Source: JARKPK01 sp964631235 (GTDB taxonomy: Bacteria; Planctomycetota; Planctomycetia; Pirellulales; Thermoguttaceae). From it: a stretch of DNA of 64,000 bases. Every line of letters starts with the position of its first letter. The stretch's first letter is position 1. Positions 7,217 to 16,318 of the stretch are shown here, in pieces. Made by a program: the position numbers and the translations under genes. The notes beneath the pieces are model-generated. The model ran no database searches. It saw only the letters and a list, made by a program, of their open reading frames with translations, and had not been told where the DNA came from. The DNA is taken from NCBI GenBank assembly GCA_964631235.1, contig CAZVZX010000004.1, positions 62,001 to 126,000 on the forward strand. Reading direction: 5' to 3'.

Positions 7217-10207
7217 TTACTTCTTCTTCGGCTCGTCGTCCGTAAAGAAGCGCTTCGGCACCGAAGGCGTATCGATAACCGGCTCGGGAGTCTCCGGCTC
7301 GGCCCCCTTCGGCGGCGGAGCGCCTTCCACTTCGGTCGAGGCGATTTCCACGCGCTCGCCGTCCGCCTCGACATACACAGTGAAACCGATCTTCGTCGAC
7401 TTGTTCAGCATGGAAAGCACGCCGACCAAGCCGGTGAATCCTTCATGAGTGGCATGTGCCAGCTTTCGCAACTGTTCCGCCTGATCTTTGCTCATTCCCG
7501 GCGGCTGCTTCTTGACGAATTCATCAGCTTGCTTGATCGAGCTTCGCGCCAACGCCATCTGATTTTGGGCATCACTCAATCGCCCGAGCGGTTCCGGGGC
7601 GCCCGTCTCCACCCGTCGGAAGTTCGGCTCCCAAAGAATGCGACACTGGTTTCCCTGAAGCGTCAGGCGGAAACGAAGCACCAAGGGGAACTTCAGAAAC
7701 TCTTCGTCTTTGTCGCCCACCTTTCGTTTTACCTTGTCGCTTTTCTCATTGACCACAAGCAATAGTTCCGACTTGCTTGAATCCACCCGTCCCCGCTCGG
7801 TGACGGGCGGCAGCATCACGTCGGCCGGCGAAATCTCCACTTTCATATTGGGCAGGTCGGGCTTCTTGATTTGCACCCGCACCATGCTCGGCTCAGGCTG
7901 CGTATCGAGTCGTACGTTGACGGGAATCGGCTTGGGTCGATCGAAATCGAGCAAGATCGGTGCGACCGGCTGAGGCTGATTGAACGCCACGAAGTGGTTC
8001 GCACCTCCCGAGACGAGTTTCAAGCCGCAGTTCCGCAACTGATTGGCCCGGGCCGGCGCCTTCACCGCCCCGGCCAACCACTGCACAAGCAGTTTTTCCC
8101 CGTCCAGGCTCACCCGCGCCAATTCAACGCGTTCGGCCTTTTGGCCCTTTGTCTGTTCGGCAATGGTCCACGCCTTGCCCGGCGAAGAGGCATCCGGCGC
8201 CAGCTCGAAGTCAAACGCTTTGAATGCCTGCCCGCCGAGCAACTGAACGCTCAGCGGCTTGTCCGCCGCCAACTTCAACGGAGCGATCTCCTTCGGCTCG
8301 CCGACAACGCCCGACTCCGCTTCCTCCTTAGGTACCTTCGGCAATTCAATCGCCTTCGGCAACTCTTTGAACGGCTCGTACTTGGGCGGCGGTTTCGGCT
8401 TGTCCGTCGGCTTGGGCGGATCGGGTTTCTTTGGCTGCGCAGGCTGCGTTTCGGCCGGTTTGTCGGGCTGTTTCGACGGCTCGGCAGGTTTCTCCGCCGG
8501 CTTTGTCGGCTCGGAAGGTTTCTCTGAGGGCTTCCCGGGCTCTTCCGCGGGCGTGGTCGGCGTCGATTGCGACGCGCCCGAATTCCCCTGAGCATTGTCT
8601 GACGCTTTTGTGTCACCTTCGCCTTTCTTCGGCTCATCGCTCGGCGACTTCGTCCCGCCGGCATCGTCCTTCGCACCACTGTTTTCGCCCGCACCATCGT
8701 TCGATTTTGCCGAATCCTTCGTCGCGGGCTGTTCCGTCGGCGGAGTTGTCGGCTCGTCGGCAACGATCACTACGGTGCCGCTCTTGACGGCCGACGATGA
8801 CGGTTTCTTGGCAATTGCTTGCTTATCCGACGACCCGCCGAGCCAGACGAAGGCCGCCGCCACGATCCCCACCAAAAGCATCACGGCGACCGCCCCCACA
8901 CTGCCGATGATCATCTTCCCGCGCGGGGTGCGCCACAGTGCCAACATCCGAGCCGGCAAAGCAGCTCGGGGCCCTTCGTCACCAGGCTCTTTCTCTTCGT
9001 CGGAATCATCCCCCGCCGACGGCTTCTTGATGGGCTTCTTCGCCGCCGCCTTTGCCTTGCTTCGCGGTGTCGCGACGGACAAATCCAACACCGGAAACTC
9101 CCCATTGCTGTCGCTCGACTGATTGGCTTCCTCGTCGTCGATCGCCTCGGCCTTTTTGAGCGAGGCAGGCCGCTTCTTAGGCCGCGGCGTCAAACCAAGG
9201 GCGGAAATCGCTTCGGCGACTTCATCCGCCGACTGGAATCGCTCCGCCGGATCCTTCGCCATCATCCGCTCGCAAATCTCGATCAGTCCCGCCGGGGCAT
9301 CTTCGCGCAACTCGCTGATCGGCGTCGGATCGACGCGCTGATGTTTGAGGATCTTCTCGTGCAATGTTCCCTCGGGAAACGGCGGCCTTCCCGTCAAAAG
9401 AAAGTACAGCGTGCAGCCCAATGAGTAGATGTCGGCCCGATGGTCGAACTCTTCGCTTTCGAGGGCTTGTTCCGGCGCCAGATAATCGACCGATCCGAGA
9501 ATCGATTCGTCCGCTTTCTCGTTCGCCGACTCGGCGCGCCCCACCAAACGCGCCAATCCCATGTCGAGAATCTTCAGCACCCGCTGATTGTTCACCACCA
9601 AGTTCGAAGGCTTGATGTCGCAATGAACAATCTCTTGTTTGTGGGCATGGGCCAACCCTTCGGCTGCCTGCCGGACGAACTCGGCCGCAAGGGCGCAGTC
9701 CAGCGGGCCGTTGCGCTTGACCATCTGTTCCAAGTTCACGCCATCGACGTACTCCATCACGATGTAGTAACGATCGCCCTCTTGATCGACATTGTAGGCA
9801 TGAACGATGTTCGGGTGATCCAACGCGGCGATGGCCCGGGCTTCCGAAAGAAAACGCTCCAGCGAGCCGGGTTCCCGCCCCAACTGCTTGCCCAGCACTT
9901 TGATCGCCACGCGGCGATTCATCATGATGTGCTCGCCGAGAAACACGCTGCCCATGCCGCCGCGGCCGAGCAGTTCGATCAGCTTGTATTTCCCCAAGAA
10001 GAAGGTGCTTCGTCCGGCCAGCAATTGGCCGGCCTGCCACCGCGTCAGCAGGCTGTGCTTCGTCAGCAGCCTGGCTGCGGTGACGGCGTCGTCGGCCTTC
10101 CCGCCGCTCGATTCAACAAGCTCTCGGGCTTCGGCCAACTGCTCCGCCGAAAGCAATTTGCTCTTTTCCAGCAACGTGAAGAAGTCGTCCGCGGTAGCAA
10201 TCGCCAT
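7217..10207 (-). CDS. Receptor-type serine/threonine protein kinase with Pro/Lys-rich linker
   Basis: 996 residues. Residues 1-70 form a helical N-terminal domain common to planctomycete kinases. The kinase domain spans about 74-345: Gly loop GRGGMGSVFLG (81-91), ATP Lys103, catalytic loop HCDIKPSN (Asp197) and DMG (215-217) where most kinases have DFG. An acidic linker follows, then one membrane helix (MIIGSVGAVAVMLLVGIV, about residue 430). A Pro/Lys/Glu-rich spacer with repeated KPSEKP/KPAEKP-like units leads to a C-terminal extracytoplasmic domain of about 370 residues. The ATG at 10207 is chosen because GGAGAG lies six bases upstream; a GTG at 10225 is in frame. It probably phosphorylates cytoplasmic proteins in response to an external signal, which is an inference. 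Confidence 0.92.
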   Translation of the reverse strand: MAIATADDFFTLLEKSKLLSAEQLAEARELVESSGGKADDAVTAARLLTKHSLLTRWQAGQLLAGRSTFFLGKYKLIELLGRGGMGSVFLGEHIMMNRRVAIKVLGKQLGREPGSLERFLSEARAIAALDHPNIVHAYNVDQEGDRYYIVMEYVDGVNLEQMVKRNGPLDCALAAEFVRQAAEGLAHAHKQEIVHCDIKPSNLVVNNQRVLKILDMGLARLVGRAESANEKADESILGSVDYLAPEQALESEEFDHRADIYSLGCTLYFLLTGRPPFPEGTLHEKILKHQRVDPTPISELREDAPAGLIEICERMMAKDPAERFQSADEVAEAISALGLTPRPKKRPASLKKAEAIDDEEANQSSDSNGEFPVLDLSVATPRSKAKAAAKKPIKKPSAGDDSDEEKEPGDEGPRAALPARMLALWRTPRGKMIIGSVGAVAVMLLVGIVAAAFVWLGGSSDKQAIAKKPSSSAVKSGTVVIVADEPTTPPTEQPATKDSAKSNDGAGENSGAKDDAGGTKSPSDEPKKGEGDTKASDNAQGNSGASQSTPTTPAEEPGKPSEKPSEPTKPAEKPAEPSKQPDKPAETQPAQPKKPDPPKPTDKPKPPPKYEPFKELPKAIELPKVPKEEAESGVVGEPKEIAPLKLAADKPLSVQLLGGQAFKAFDFELAPDASSPGKAWTIAEQTKGQKAERVELARVSLDGEKLLVQWLAGAVKAPARANQLRNCGLKLVSGGANHFVAFNQPQPVAPILLDFDRPKPIPVNVRLDTQPEPSMVRVQIKKPDLPNMKVEISPADVMLPPVTERGRVDSSKSELLLVVNEKSDKVKRKVGDKDEEFLKFPLVLRFRLTLQGNQCRILWEPNFRRVETGAPEPLGRLSDAQNQMALARSSIKQADEFVKKQPPGMSKDQAEQLRKLAHATHEGFTGLVGVLSMLNKSTKIGFTVYVEADGERVEIASTEVEGAPPPKGAEPETPEPVIDTPSVPKRFFTDDEPKKK

Positions 10208-10232
10208 CGATGGCTCTCCAACCACCTAAATA

Positions 10233-10331
10233 GTTCCACATCATTGCGAAAGCGGTCGCGGTCGTAACGACGCGGCCGATTGCATGCCATCTCCCTTTGA
10301 ACCGCTTTCCGCCTTTCGCGGTACTAGGTTG
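10233..10331 (-). repeat. R-family dispersed repeat, reverse copy
   Basis: It begins GTTCCACATCATTGCGAAAG and contains CCTTTGAACCGCTTTCCGCC then TTTCGCGGTACTAGGTTGTG. It lies 26 bp upstream of the kinase start codon, so it would be in the kinase 5' leader or promoter. Confidence 0.75.
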
Positions 10332-10885
10332 TGTTGTTCGTCAAAACTAATGACGCACATCCGCCCCAGCGGGGCAAAAATCGACAGCCACGTATTTCCC
10401 CGAGATCAACCCGGGCACGAACGCTACTGCGGACCGAAGGTTTCGGACACCGTCCGCCGCTGCACGTATCGTTGCCCGTGCGCTATTCGCAACCGTTGCA
10501 ATAGGCTCGCGTCGTGTTCGCAAAACGTCTTGGCCTTCCTTTTCCGCTTTGCTGCTTACTGCGTTTCTATCCCAACAGACCGCCATCTGCCACAGGCCGC
10601 CCGCGCGCAAGGCATTCTCGCAGTCGCCAAACGGCAACGCGACCGGGCCGTCGTGTTTCGCTCACGACAGACTAACCCCATGCTTGTCAGTCTAGCCGTT
10701 GGGCCCACGGATTGCAAACGTTTCTCGTGCCGAAAAGACCGTCGCCCCGGCAAGTTGCGCCCTGCGCCGCGGTCAGTCGCCCGCCCGAAAAACGACGCCT
10801 CTGTTGCCATTTTTTTCGCAGGAGCCGCCCTGATTTTCCGCACGAACCGCCTTCCGGTTCGCCCGCCCAAACAAGCGTCCAAGTC

Positions 10886-10983
10886 GTTCCACACAATCGC
10901 GGAAGCGGCCGCGGGCGCGGCGAAGCGGCCCTCCTGCGTGCCGCCCCTGTTGGAACTGCTTTCCGTTTTCCGCGATTCTGTTT
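10886..10983 (-). repeat. R-family dispersed repeat, reverse copy
   Basis: It begins GTTCCACACAATCGCGGAAG and continues CGGCCGCGGGCGCGGCGAAG. The far end reads GTTGGAACTGCTTTCCGTTT then TCCGCGATTCTGTTT. Well preserved and in the same orientation as the copy 650 bp to the left. Confidence 0.75.
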
Positions 10984-11304
10984 GGGGTACCGATCAGTGG
11001 GTGGCGCGGCGGCGCGGTCGCTCGGTCGCCCGCCCCCCCCGCCAACACCGGCTGCTTCACCGCTACTGATCCTCGTCGCACGTTGCGTGTGCCCCATCGC
11101 CGGCTCGAAGGCTTCCCGCTCGGCGCAGCGCCGACCTGCGACTCCCATCAAACAGCCGGGGTCCGTGCCCGACGTTATCCGCGCAACCGCCCGGCAGCGC
11201 AGTCCGCTTCGCGGGCGTCATCGAGTCGAGCGTGTTTGGCGCGACGGGGGCACAACGCACACAAGCACTTTTCGGCCAAGGGTTTTCGGCGGCAGATGCT
11301 TGCC

Positions 11305-11332
11305 TTGACACACTTCGCCTCACTGATACAAT
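11305..11332 (+). promoter_or_regulatory. Sigma-70-type promoter for mcsA-mcsB
   Basis: A perfect TTGACA at 11305-11310 and TACAAT at 11327-11332 with a 16-bp spacer, giving a leader of about 60 nt before mcsA. I see no CtsR-type direct heptad operator next to it. Confidence 0.6.
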
Positions 11333-11400
11333 CCGAATGAGAATGATTCAGGTTCGGCGATCAATACGATCGGCCCGGCTCGCCACAGGGTCAGCGCCTC

Positions 11401-11925
11401 ATGAAATGCCAGAAATGCGACAAGCCGGCGACGTTTCACATCACCGAGCTTACCAGCGGAAAGCCGGTCGAACTGCATCTGTGCGAAGACCACGCGCGCG
11501 AATACCTGACTGCCTCAGGAAACGAAAGCACCGCGCCGGGCAGCATGGCATCGCTATTGGCTCAGCACATCATGGCCCAAAAGATGCAAGTCGGGCAGAC
11601 GGCGCAGGAGCTGGCCGAACTCGATCAGCAATCGTGCCCCTTCTGCGGAATCACGTTTTTCGAGTTCCGCAATCAAGGGCGGCTCGGTTGCCCGCACGAT
11701 TACACGGCTTTTCAGCCGCAACTGGAGCCGTTGATTCTCAACATCCACGGCGAGGTGGAACACGCCGGCAAGCGTCCGCGGAAGTCCCCCAAAATTAGCG
11801 AGCGGCGCACGCTGTTGATTCGCCTCCGCCGCGAGATGAAAGAAGCGGTAAGCGAAGAGCGGTACGAGCGAGCGAAGGAACTGCGCGACGAGATTCGGCG
11901 GATTGAATCAGAGCCCGTCGAATGA
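11401..11925 (+). CDS. mcsA: McsA-like zinc-binding activator of protein-arginine kinase (UvrB/UvrC motif)
   Basis: 174 residues, the usual length for McsA. Two pairs of CxxC-type metal sites are visible: MKCQKCDKPATFHI at the N-terminus with a following CEDH, and SCPFCG with GCPHDY near residues 78-97. The C-terminal UVR motif (LIRLRREMKEAVSEERYERA followed by KELRDEIRRIE) matches the UvrB/UvrC interaction helix. McsA is known to bind McsB, stimulate its arginine kinase activity and link it to the ClpC protease. The gene starts behind its own promoter and runs directly into mcsB. No ctsR or clpC gene is nearby, unlike in Bacillus. Confidence 0.92.
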   Translation: MKCQKCDKPATFHITELTSGKPVELHLCEDHAREYLTASGNESTAPGSMASLLAQHIMAQKMQVGQTAQELAELDQQSCPFCGITFFEFRNQGRLGCPHDYTAFQPQLEPLILNIHGEVEHAGKRPRKSPKISERRTLLIRLRREMKEAVSEERYERAKELRDEIRRIESEPVE

Positions 11926-11945
11926 GGGAATTCGGAGAGCAGGCT

Positions 11946-13028
11946 GTGGATCTAAACGATCTGACCAAATCAACCGGAGAGTGGCTCCGCGGCGCCGGTC
12001 CCGAGTGCGATATCGTGATCAGCAGCCGCATCCGCTTGGCCCGCAATCTCGCCGAGTTCCCCTTCATTTCGCGCGCCGACGACCAGCAGCGGGCCCAAAT
12101 CGAAAAGCTGATGAGCGATGTCGTGCGGCAATGGCACGACGACGGCCAACTGCTGTATTTCAACCTCGACTCGCTGTCAACGATCGACCGCCACTTGCTC
12201 GTCGAACGGCACTTGATCAGCCGCGAGTTGGCCGAAGGCCGCGGTCCCCGGGCCGTCGCCATCGATCCGAACGAAACGTTCAGCCTGATGATCAACGAAG
12301 AGGATCATCTTCGGCTCCAGGTGCTTCAAAGCGGATTTGATCTCAAATCGGTCTGGGAAAAAATCACTCGCATCGACGATATCATCGAAGAGCGAGTCGT
12401 TTACGCCTTCCACGAGCGCCTCGGTTACCTGACGGCCTGCCCGACGAACGTGGGGACCGGCTTGCGAGTCAGCGTCATGCTGCATTTGCCCGCACTGGTC
12501 ATCACGCGGCAGATCGAAAAGGTGTTCCGCAGTCTGCAAAAAATCAACTTGGCGGTTCGCGGGCTCTACGGCGAAGGCTCGCAGGCGATGGGTGATTTCT
12601 ACCAGATCAGCAATCAGATCACCCTCGGGCGAAGCGAGGAAGAACTGATTCGTCAAGTCAGCGAGGTCGTACCCGTCATTATCGACTACGAGCGACAGGC
12701 TCGCGATTTTCTCATCAAGGAAAGCCACGAAAGCCTTCACGATCGCGTGAGCCGCGCACTGGGCATCCTCTGCACCGCTCAGACGATCAGCTCGGAAGAG
12801 ACGATGCATTTGCTTTCCAGTGTGCGAATGGGCGTCAACCTCGGCCTGCTGCCCGAATTGAAAATCCCTTCGGTCAACGAGCTTTTCATCCGCACGCAGC
12901 CGGCTCATTTACAGAAACTCGCCGGCGGGGAACTGGAAAGCACCGATCGCAACATCGAGCGGGCCCGGTTCTTGCACCGCTATCTCACTCAAGAAGGCGG
13001 CAGCACAACGCGCGACGAGTCGAACTGA
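11946..13028 (+). CDS. mcsB: Protein-arginine kinase McsB
   Basis: 360 residues of the phosphagen-kinase fold. Seen: the family opening LNDLTKSTGEWLRGAGPECD and the nucleotide-binding SSRIRLARNLAEFPF. Further along, VYAFHERLGYLTACPTNVGT contains the catalytic Cys region, then GLRVSVMLHLPAL, and RGLYGEGSQAMGDFYQISNQ closes the active site. McsB phosphorylates arginines and marks proteins for ClpCP. I favour the GTG at 11946 because GGAGAG stands six bases before it. An ATG at 11922 that overlaps the mcsA stop is in frame but its extra eight residues are not family-like. Translation is coupled to mcsA either way. A stem-loop follows the stop. Confidence 0.93.
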   Translation: MDLNDLTKSTGEWLRGAGPECDIVISSRIRLARNLAEFPFISRADDQQRAQIEKLMSDVVRQWHDDGQLLYFNLDSLSTIDRHLLVERHLISRELAEGRGPRAVAIDPNETFSLMINEEDHLRLQVLQSGFDLKSVWEKITRIDDIIEERVVYAFHERLGYLTACPTNVGTGLRVSVMLHLPALVITRQIEKVFRSLQKINLAVRGLYGEGSQAMGDFYQISNQITLGRSEEELIRQVSEVVPVIIDYERQARDFLIKESHESLHDRVSRALGILCTAQTISSEETMHLLSSVRMGVNLGLLPELKIPSVNELFIRTQPAHLQKLAGGELESTDRNIERARFLHRYLTQEGGSTTRDESN

Positions 13029-13046
13029 TCGCATGATTCTGCGATC
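13027..13046 (+). terminator. Stem-loop at the mcsB stop codon
   Basis: GATCGCA, loop TGATTC, TGCGATC: a perfect 7-bp stem that begins inside the mcsB stop codon. There is no T-run after it, so it may protect or process the 3' end rather than act as an intrinsic terminator. Confidence 0.4.
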
Positions 13047-13254
13047 CGCGCGCTCTCAGATTCGTCCGATCGCAACCGCTGCCGCGGAACAGCAACTGTC
13101 ATTCGCCTGCGGCAATTTCATTCGCTTCCTGCCCGGCGGGTGCAAGCGGCCGTCAAGCCTCCGAATAGCGTAAACGCAAGGCCCGCGGCTGCGCGCCGAT
13201 GACGGAGAAAATGACTCAGTTGCCCGGAACGCAAGGCGATGCGCGGCCGCACAA

Positions 13255-14955
13255 TCAATTGCCGCCTCGCTGCTGGGCGATGATGGCGGCCCGGCTTTTC
13301 AGCGCGTCTTCATTTTGCGGATCGATTCTGAGCACTTCGTCGAAGTCCTCAATGGCCGATTCGAGATCGCCCAGCTTGTAATAAACGTATCCCCGATTGC
13401 TGTATGCCGCGGTAAACCGCGGGTTCAGTTGAATGGCCTGCGTATAGTCTTCGATCGCCGCCGTCAGTTTGTTCTGCTTCCGCAGCGCCAATCCTCGATT
13501 GTAGTACACCTCGACATATCGCGGATAAAGCTCCAGCGCGCGACTGTACGCCGCGATCGCCTCGTCCAATTTGTCGGCCTTATGCGCCTCGACGCCTTGG
13601 CGATAGATTTCCTTGGCCTTTTCGCGGCGCGCTTCGATCGCTTGTTCGAGCCGATCGATCAGCTTCTGGGCCGCAGCGTCGTCTTGAACCCAGCTCTTGT
13701 ACTCTTCGACAGGCCGGGCATCATGAAGAATGAGGTAAACGTAGTCTTCGGTTGCCTCGGGCATCTTGTCTTTTCCGGCGCGGATCAGCGCCCGATGAAA
13801 ACGGGCCTCGGCCAGCGAATCGTCCTGCTTCAGCGCCTCGTCCAAATCGGCCAACGCTGCATCCGTTTCGCCCTTTCGCAAACGGACCCATCCGCGGTAA
13901 AACCAGGCCATCGGATCCCGCGGCATCAACTTGATCGCCTGGTCGAGATCGGTTACGGCCTTGTCGAACTGCTGTTTGCGCCCCAACGCCAACCCGCGTT
14001 CGCGATAGGCCTCGGCCAAGTCGGGAGAAAGTTCGATCGCCTTGTTGTAGTCGTCGATCGCGCGATCGTAGTCGCTTTTCCGTGCGTACACGTAGCCGCG
14101 ATGAAACCATGCGACGCTGCCCTGAGGCGCCAGTTCGAGCGCCTTGTTCACGTCGGCCAGTGCCCCGTCCAAGTCGTCCACCAACGCCCGGCAATATCCG
14201 CGCTCGTTCCAACCGTCTGCGTCTTGCGGGTCGAGCTTGATCACCGTCGTGTAGTCCGCAATCGCGCGCCGCACATCGCCCATCAGTTTGGCCGCTTCCG
14301 CACGGCTGACATAAACAGACGGGTCTTCGGGAGCCAGCCGAACAGCCTGGTTCAAATCCGTCATTCCCCGCTCCATGTCGCCCATCAGCGCGCGGACATA
14401 TCCGCGGTCTCGATAAGCGGGAGCATAGCGCGGATCAAGCCGAATCGCCTCATCAAAGTCTGCGATGGCCTTCTCCATCTCTCCGGCACGATAGTGGCAA
14501 AATCCTCGATAAAATCTTGCGATCGCGCTTTGCGGCTGCACGCGAACTGCTTCGTTGAAATCGCTCAGGGCCTTTTCGGTCTGTTCCATCTCCACGCGAA
14601 GCAGGCCGCGCTGAATCAGCGCATCGGCAAATGCCGGATTGATCGACAGTGCCTTGGAAAACCCCGCCTCCGCTTCTTCGAACTTCTCGTTCCGCATCGC
14701 GGCCATCGCTTGGTTGAACACCTCGACTTCAGGCCGTGCCTCGATGATTCCGCCCTCGCGCAACCGCGGATCGCCCGGCCCATCCTGCCGCGGATCGCGG
14801 CCGAATAGTCGCGGCCGAGCCGGCGGCTCAGCGGCGGCGTCGCCGGGTGCCGGATCGCGCGGGCCGAGAGGTCGCGGCCGTTGTCCCGACGATTGTTCCG
14901 CAAACACCACGAACACCAGCAGCAAAGCCGCACCCGTCGCAAAGACTCTTCTCAT
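13255..14955 (-). CDS. Exported TPR-repeat protein
   Basis: 566 residues. A signal peptide (MRRVFATGAALLLVFVVFAE) and a Pro/Arg-rich segment (to about residue 75) precede roughly twelve tandem tetratricopeptide repeats with the 34-residue pattern (for example ALIQRGLLRVEMEQTEKALS, WNERGYCRALVDDLDGALAD, YSNRGYVYYKLGDLESAIED). A break of about 60 residues near the middle (residues 400-450) separates two repeat blocks. TPR solenoids bind peptides or proteins; the partner is unknown. The gene has its own promoter (15149-15178) and a leader of about 185 nt that carries an M-family element. Confidence 0.9.
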   Translation of the reverse strand: MRRVFATGAALLLVFVVFAEQSSGQRPRPLGPRDPAPGDAAAEPPARPRLFGRDPRQDGPGDPRLREGGIIEARPEVEVFNQAMAAMRNEKFEEAEAGFSKALSINPAFADALIQRGLLRVEMEQTEKALSDFNEAVRVQPQSAIARFYRGFCHYRAGEMEKAIADFDEAIRLDPRYAPAYRDRGYVRALMGDMERGMTDLNQAVRLAPEDPSVYVSRAEAAKLMGDVRRAIADYTTVIKLDPQDADGWNERGYCRALVDDLDGALADVNKALELAPQGSVAWFHRGYVYARKSDYDRAIDDYNKAIELSPDLAEAYRERGLALGRKQQFDKAVTDLDQAIKLMPRDPMAWFYRGWVRLRKGETDAALADLDEALKQDDSLAEARFHRALIRAGKDKMPEATEDYVYLILHDARPVEEYKSWVQDDAAAQKLIDRLEQAIEARREKAKEIYRQGVEAHKADKLDEAIAAYSRALELYPRYVEVYYNRGLALRKQNKLTAAIEDYTQAIQLNPRFTAAYSNRGYVYYKLGDLESAIEDFDEVLRIDPQNEDALKSRAAIIAQQRGGN

Positions 14956-15015
14956 GATTTCTCACCCGAAACATTCGCCAGAACCGCCAACGGCCAGCCC
15001 CGCAGCGCCCTAACA

Positions 15016-15114
15016 GCCCGTTGAACAATCCCCAAAGGCGGCAGATGCTCGCAAGGAAACACTAGGGAAAAACACCGCTGGCAGTGCTAGCAAACCTGAC
15101 TCTTTCAACCGGCT
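15016..15114. mobile_element. M-family MITE-like element (99 bp)
   Basis: Left end GCCCGTTGAACAATCCCC, right end GACTCTTTCAACCGGCT; the ends are inverted repeats of each other and match those of the other two copies. Length is the same as theirs, but the interior has diverged. It lies in the 5' leader of the TPR gene. Confidence 0.5.
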
Positions 15115-15148
15115 ATTACGGCTCGAACCGGCCGAGCCACAAACCGCG

Positions 15149-15178
15149 ATTATAGTGGAACAGCAATGCCTGTGTCAC
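15149..15178 (-). promoter_or_regulatory. Sigma-70-type promoter for the TPR gene
   Basis: On the minus strand GTGACA (15178-15173) and TATAAT (15154-15149) with an 18-bp spacer. The -10 box is a perfect consensus. Confidence 0.5.
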
Positions 15179-15364
15179 GGCCAGAAAACGGAGGAAAACA
15201 GCTTCCAGAGCGCGTCCGCGGGGTCGCGCATGCCCGGTGCCGCACAATAAGCAAACGGAAAGACTCGCGGAAAAACGCCGCCGACGTGGACGCAGACCGG
15301 CCGCCGCACCACGGAACCGTTCTTCGCAGGGATAAGCCGGTTTTATCGGTTCCCGTCTTCTTTA

Positions 15365-15462
15365 GCGGACCGTTGAAAAACTCGTTCTCGGATTGGCGGC
15401 CGTGTGCAATTTCCACCGAATTCGCGGGCCTAGTCCGCGGGAATCGTGTTTTTCAACGGGCT
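15365..15462 (-). mobile_element. M-family MITE-like element (98 bp) ending inside the lipoate-ligase gene
   Basis: On the minus strand it begins GCCCGTTGAAAAACACGATT then CCCGCGGA, passes through GCCCGCGAATTCGGTGGAAA and ends with the inverted copy of the start (GAGTTTTTCAACGGTCCGC). It is collinear over the whole length with the copy at 44333-44430. The first 33 bases are read as the last codons of the lipoate-ligase gene. Confidence 0.75.
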
Positions 15463-16164
15463 GTCAAAATGGCGGTCGCGCACCAGTGCCTCGGTCCGTT
15501 CCCGCGGCCAATCACTTCGCACGGTCTCTGCTCGAAAGGCGGAGGCAATGGCTGTGCGCAAGGCTGCCGGCTCAATCTCGAGATTGGCGACGAATTGAGC
15601 ATGCGATCGATCGCCGCGATAGGCCGGTCGGCGCGGCGGCATCAGCAGCAATCGGTCGATCAACTCGATCGGAAACCGATAGAGCAGGGTTCCGTGATAG
15701 AGCAGACATTTTCGGCGACACCGCATGCTGTTGCCCGAAATCTTCTTCCCCCGATAGGTCAGATCGCTCGTGCCCTGGCGTGAAACGGCGAATCCCAGCT
15801 TTGCCAGTCCTTCGGCCAAAGTGCCGAGCACGAAGCGGTGCGTTTGCTCGATGTCAGCCGGAGCCGGCCTGGTGCCGCGACGGAGCACCAGCGAATACAT
15901 CAAACAGCCCGGTCCCGCCACAATCGCAGCGCCGCCGCTGCTGCGGCGCACGACCGGAACGCCTGCCCGCCGGCACTCCTCAAGATTCACCTCCAGCGGA
16001 ATATTCGATCCGCGTCCGACCACCACCATCGGACGACGCGGCTCCCACAGGCGCAGCACCTCGCCGATGTCGTCTTGCTCTTCTGCTTCGCAAAGCAATG
16101 CTTCGTCCAAAGCGACATCGGCGAACGGGTCGGAGAGTGTCAGTTCCAGCAAGTCCATCGTCAT
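15430..16164 (-). CDS. Lipoate-protein ligase A family protein with MITE-derived C-terminus
   Basis: 244 residues of the biotin/lipoate ligase (BPL/LplA) fold. Visible: LWEPRRPMVVVGRGSNIPLE (substrate loop), VVRRSSGGAAIVAGPGCLMY (the family RRxSGGxA motif, here GGAA rather than GGGA) and GKKISGNSMRCRRKCLLYHG, which holds the conserved active-site Lys. Such proteins attach lipoate or octanoate to E2 and H proteins. Without the C-terminal accessory domain of E. coli LplA it could be a ligase or a transferase. The last residues SPLKNTIPAD and the TAG stop come from an inserted M element. It follows bioA on the same strand with an R repeat between. Confidence 0.85.
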   Translation of the reverse strand: MTMDLLELTLSDPFADVALDEALLCEAEEQDDIGEVLRLWEPRRPMVVVGRGSNIPLEVNLEECRRAGVPVVRRSSGGAAIVAGPGCLMYSLVLRRGTRPAPADIEQTHRFVLGTLAEGLAKLGFAVSRQGTSDLTYRGKKISGNSMRCRRKCLLYHGTLLYRFPIELIDRLLLMPPRRPAYRGDRSHAQFVANLEIEPAALRTAIASAFRAETVRSDWPRERTEALVRDRHFDSPLKNTIPAD

Positions 16165-16196
16165 CCGTTCCGCTCGTCGTGCGGGACGAGGATCTA

Positions 16197-16293
16197 AACA
16201 AAACCGCGGAAAATAAAAAGCGGCTCAAATCGCATCTTGACGCAAGAAAGCCGCTTCGCTGCGCTGTCGGCCGCCTTCGTAATTGTGTGGAAC
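16197..16293 (+). repeat. R-family dispersed repeat, forward copy
   Basis: It begins AACAAAACCGCGGAAAATAA, continues AAAGCGGCTCAAATCGC and GCCGCTTCGCTGCGCTGTCG, and ends GTAATTGTGTGGAAC. It lies between bioA and the lipoate-ligase gene and is in direct orientation with the copy upstream of bioA. Confidence 0.75.
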
Positions 16294-16318
16294 TATTTCG
16301 GTTCGGCACGGCGGGCCG

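Larger units (their letters stand above)
10208..11400. other. 1.2-kb gene-free region between divergent kinase and mcsA genes
   Basis: No gene is seen. It holds two R repeats in the same orientation (10233-10331 and 10886-10983), separated by about 550 bp without any recognised feature, and the mcsA promoter at 11305-11332. Confidence 0.5.
14956..15429. other. Gene-free stretch with promoter and two M-family elements
   Basis: No gene is seen. It holds the TPR-gene promoter and M elements at 15016-15114 and 15365-15462, the second reaching into the 3' end of the lipoate-ligase gene. Confidence 0.5.

Noticed and set aside
13315..14808. 497-codon plus-strand frame opposite the TPR gene
   Set aside because: Its apparent repetitiveness is the mirror of the TPR repeats on the other strand; no ribosome binding site.
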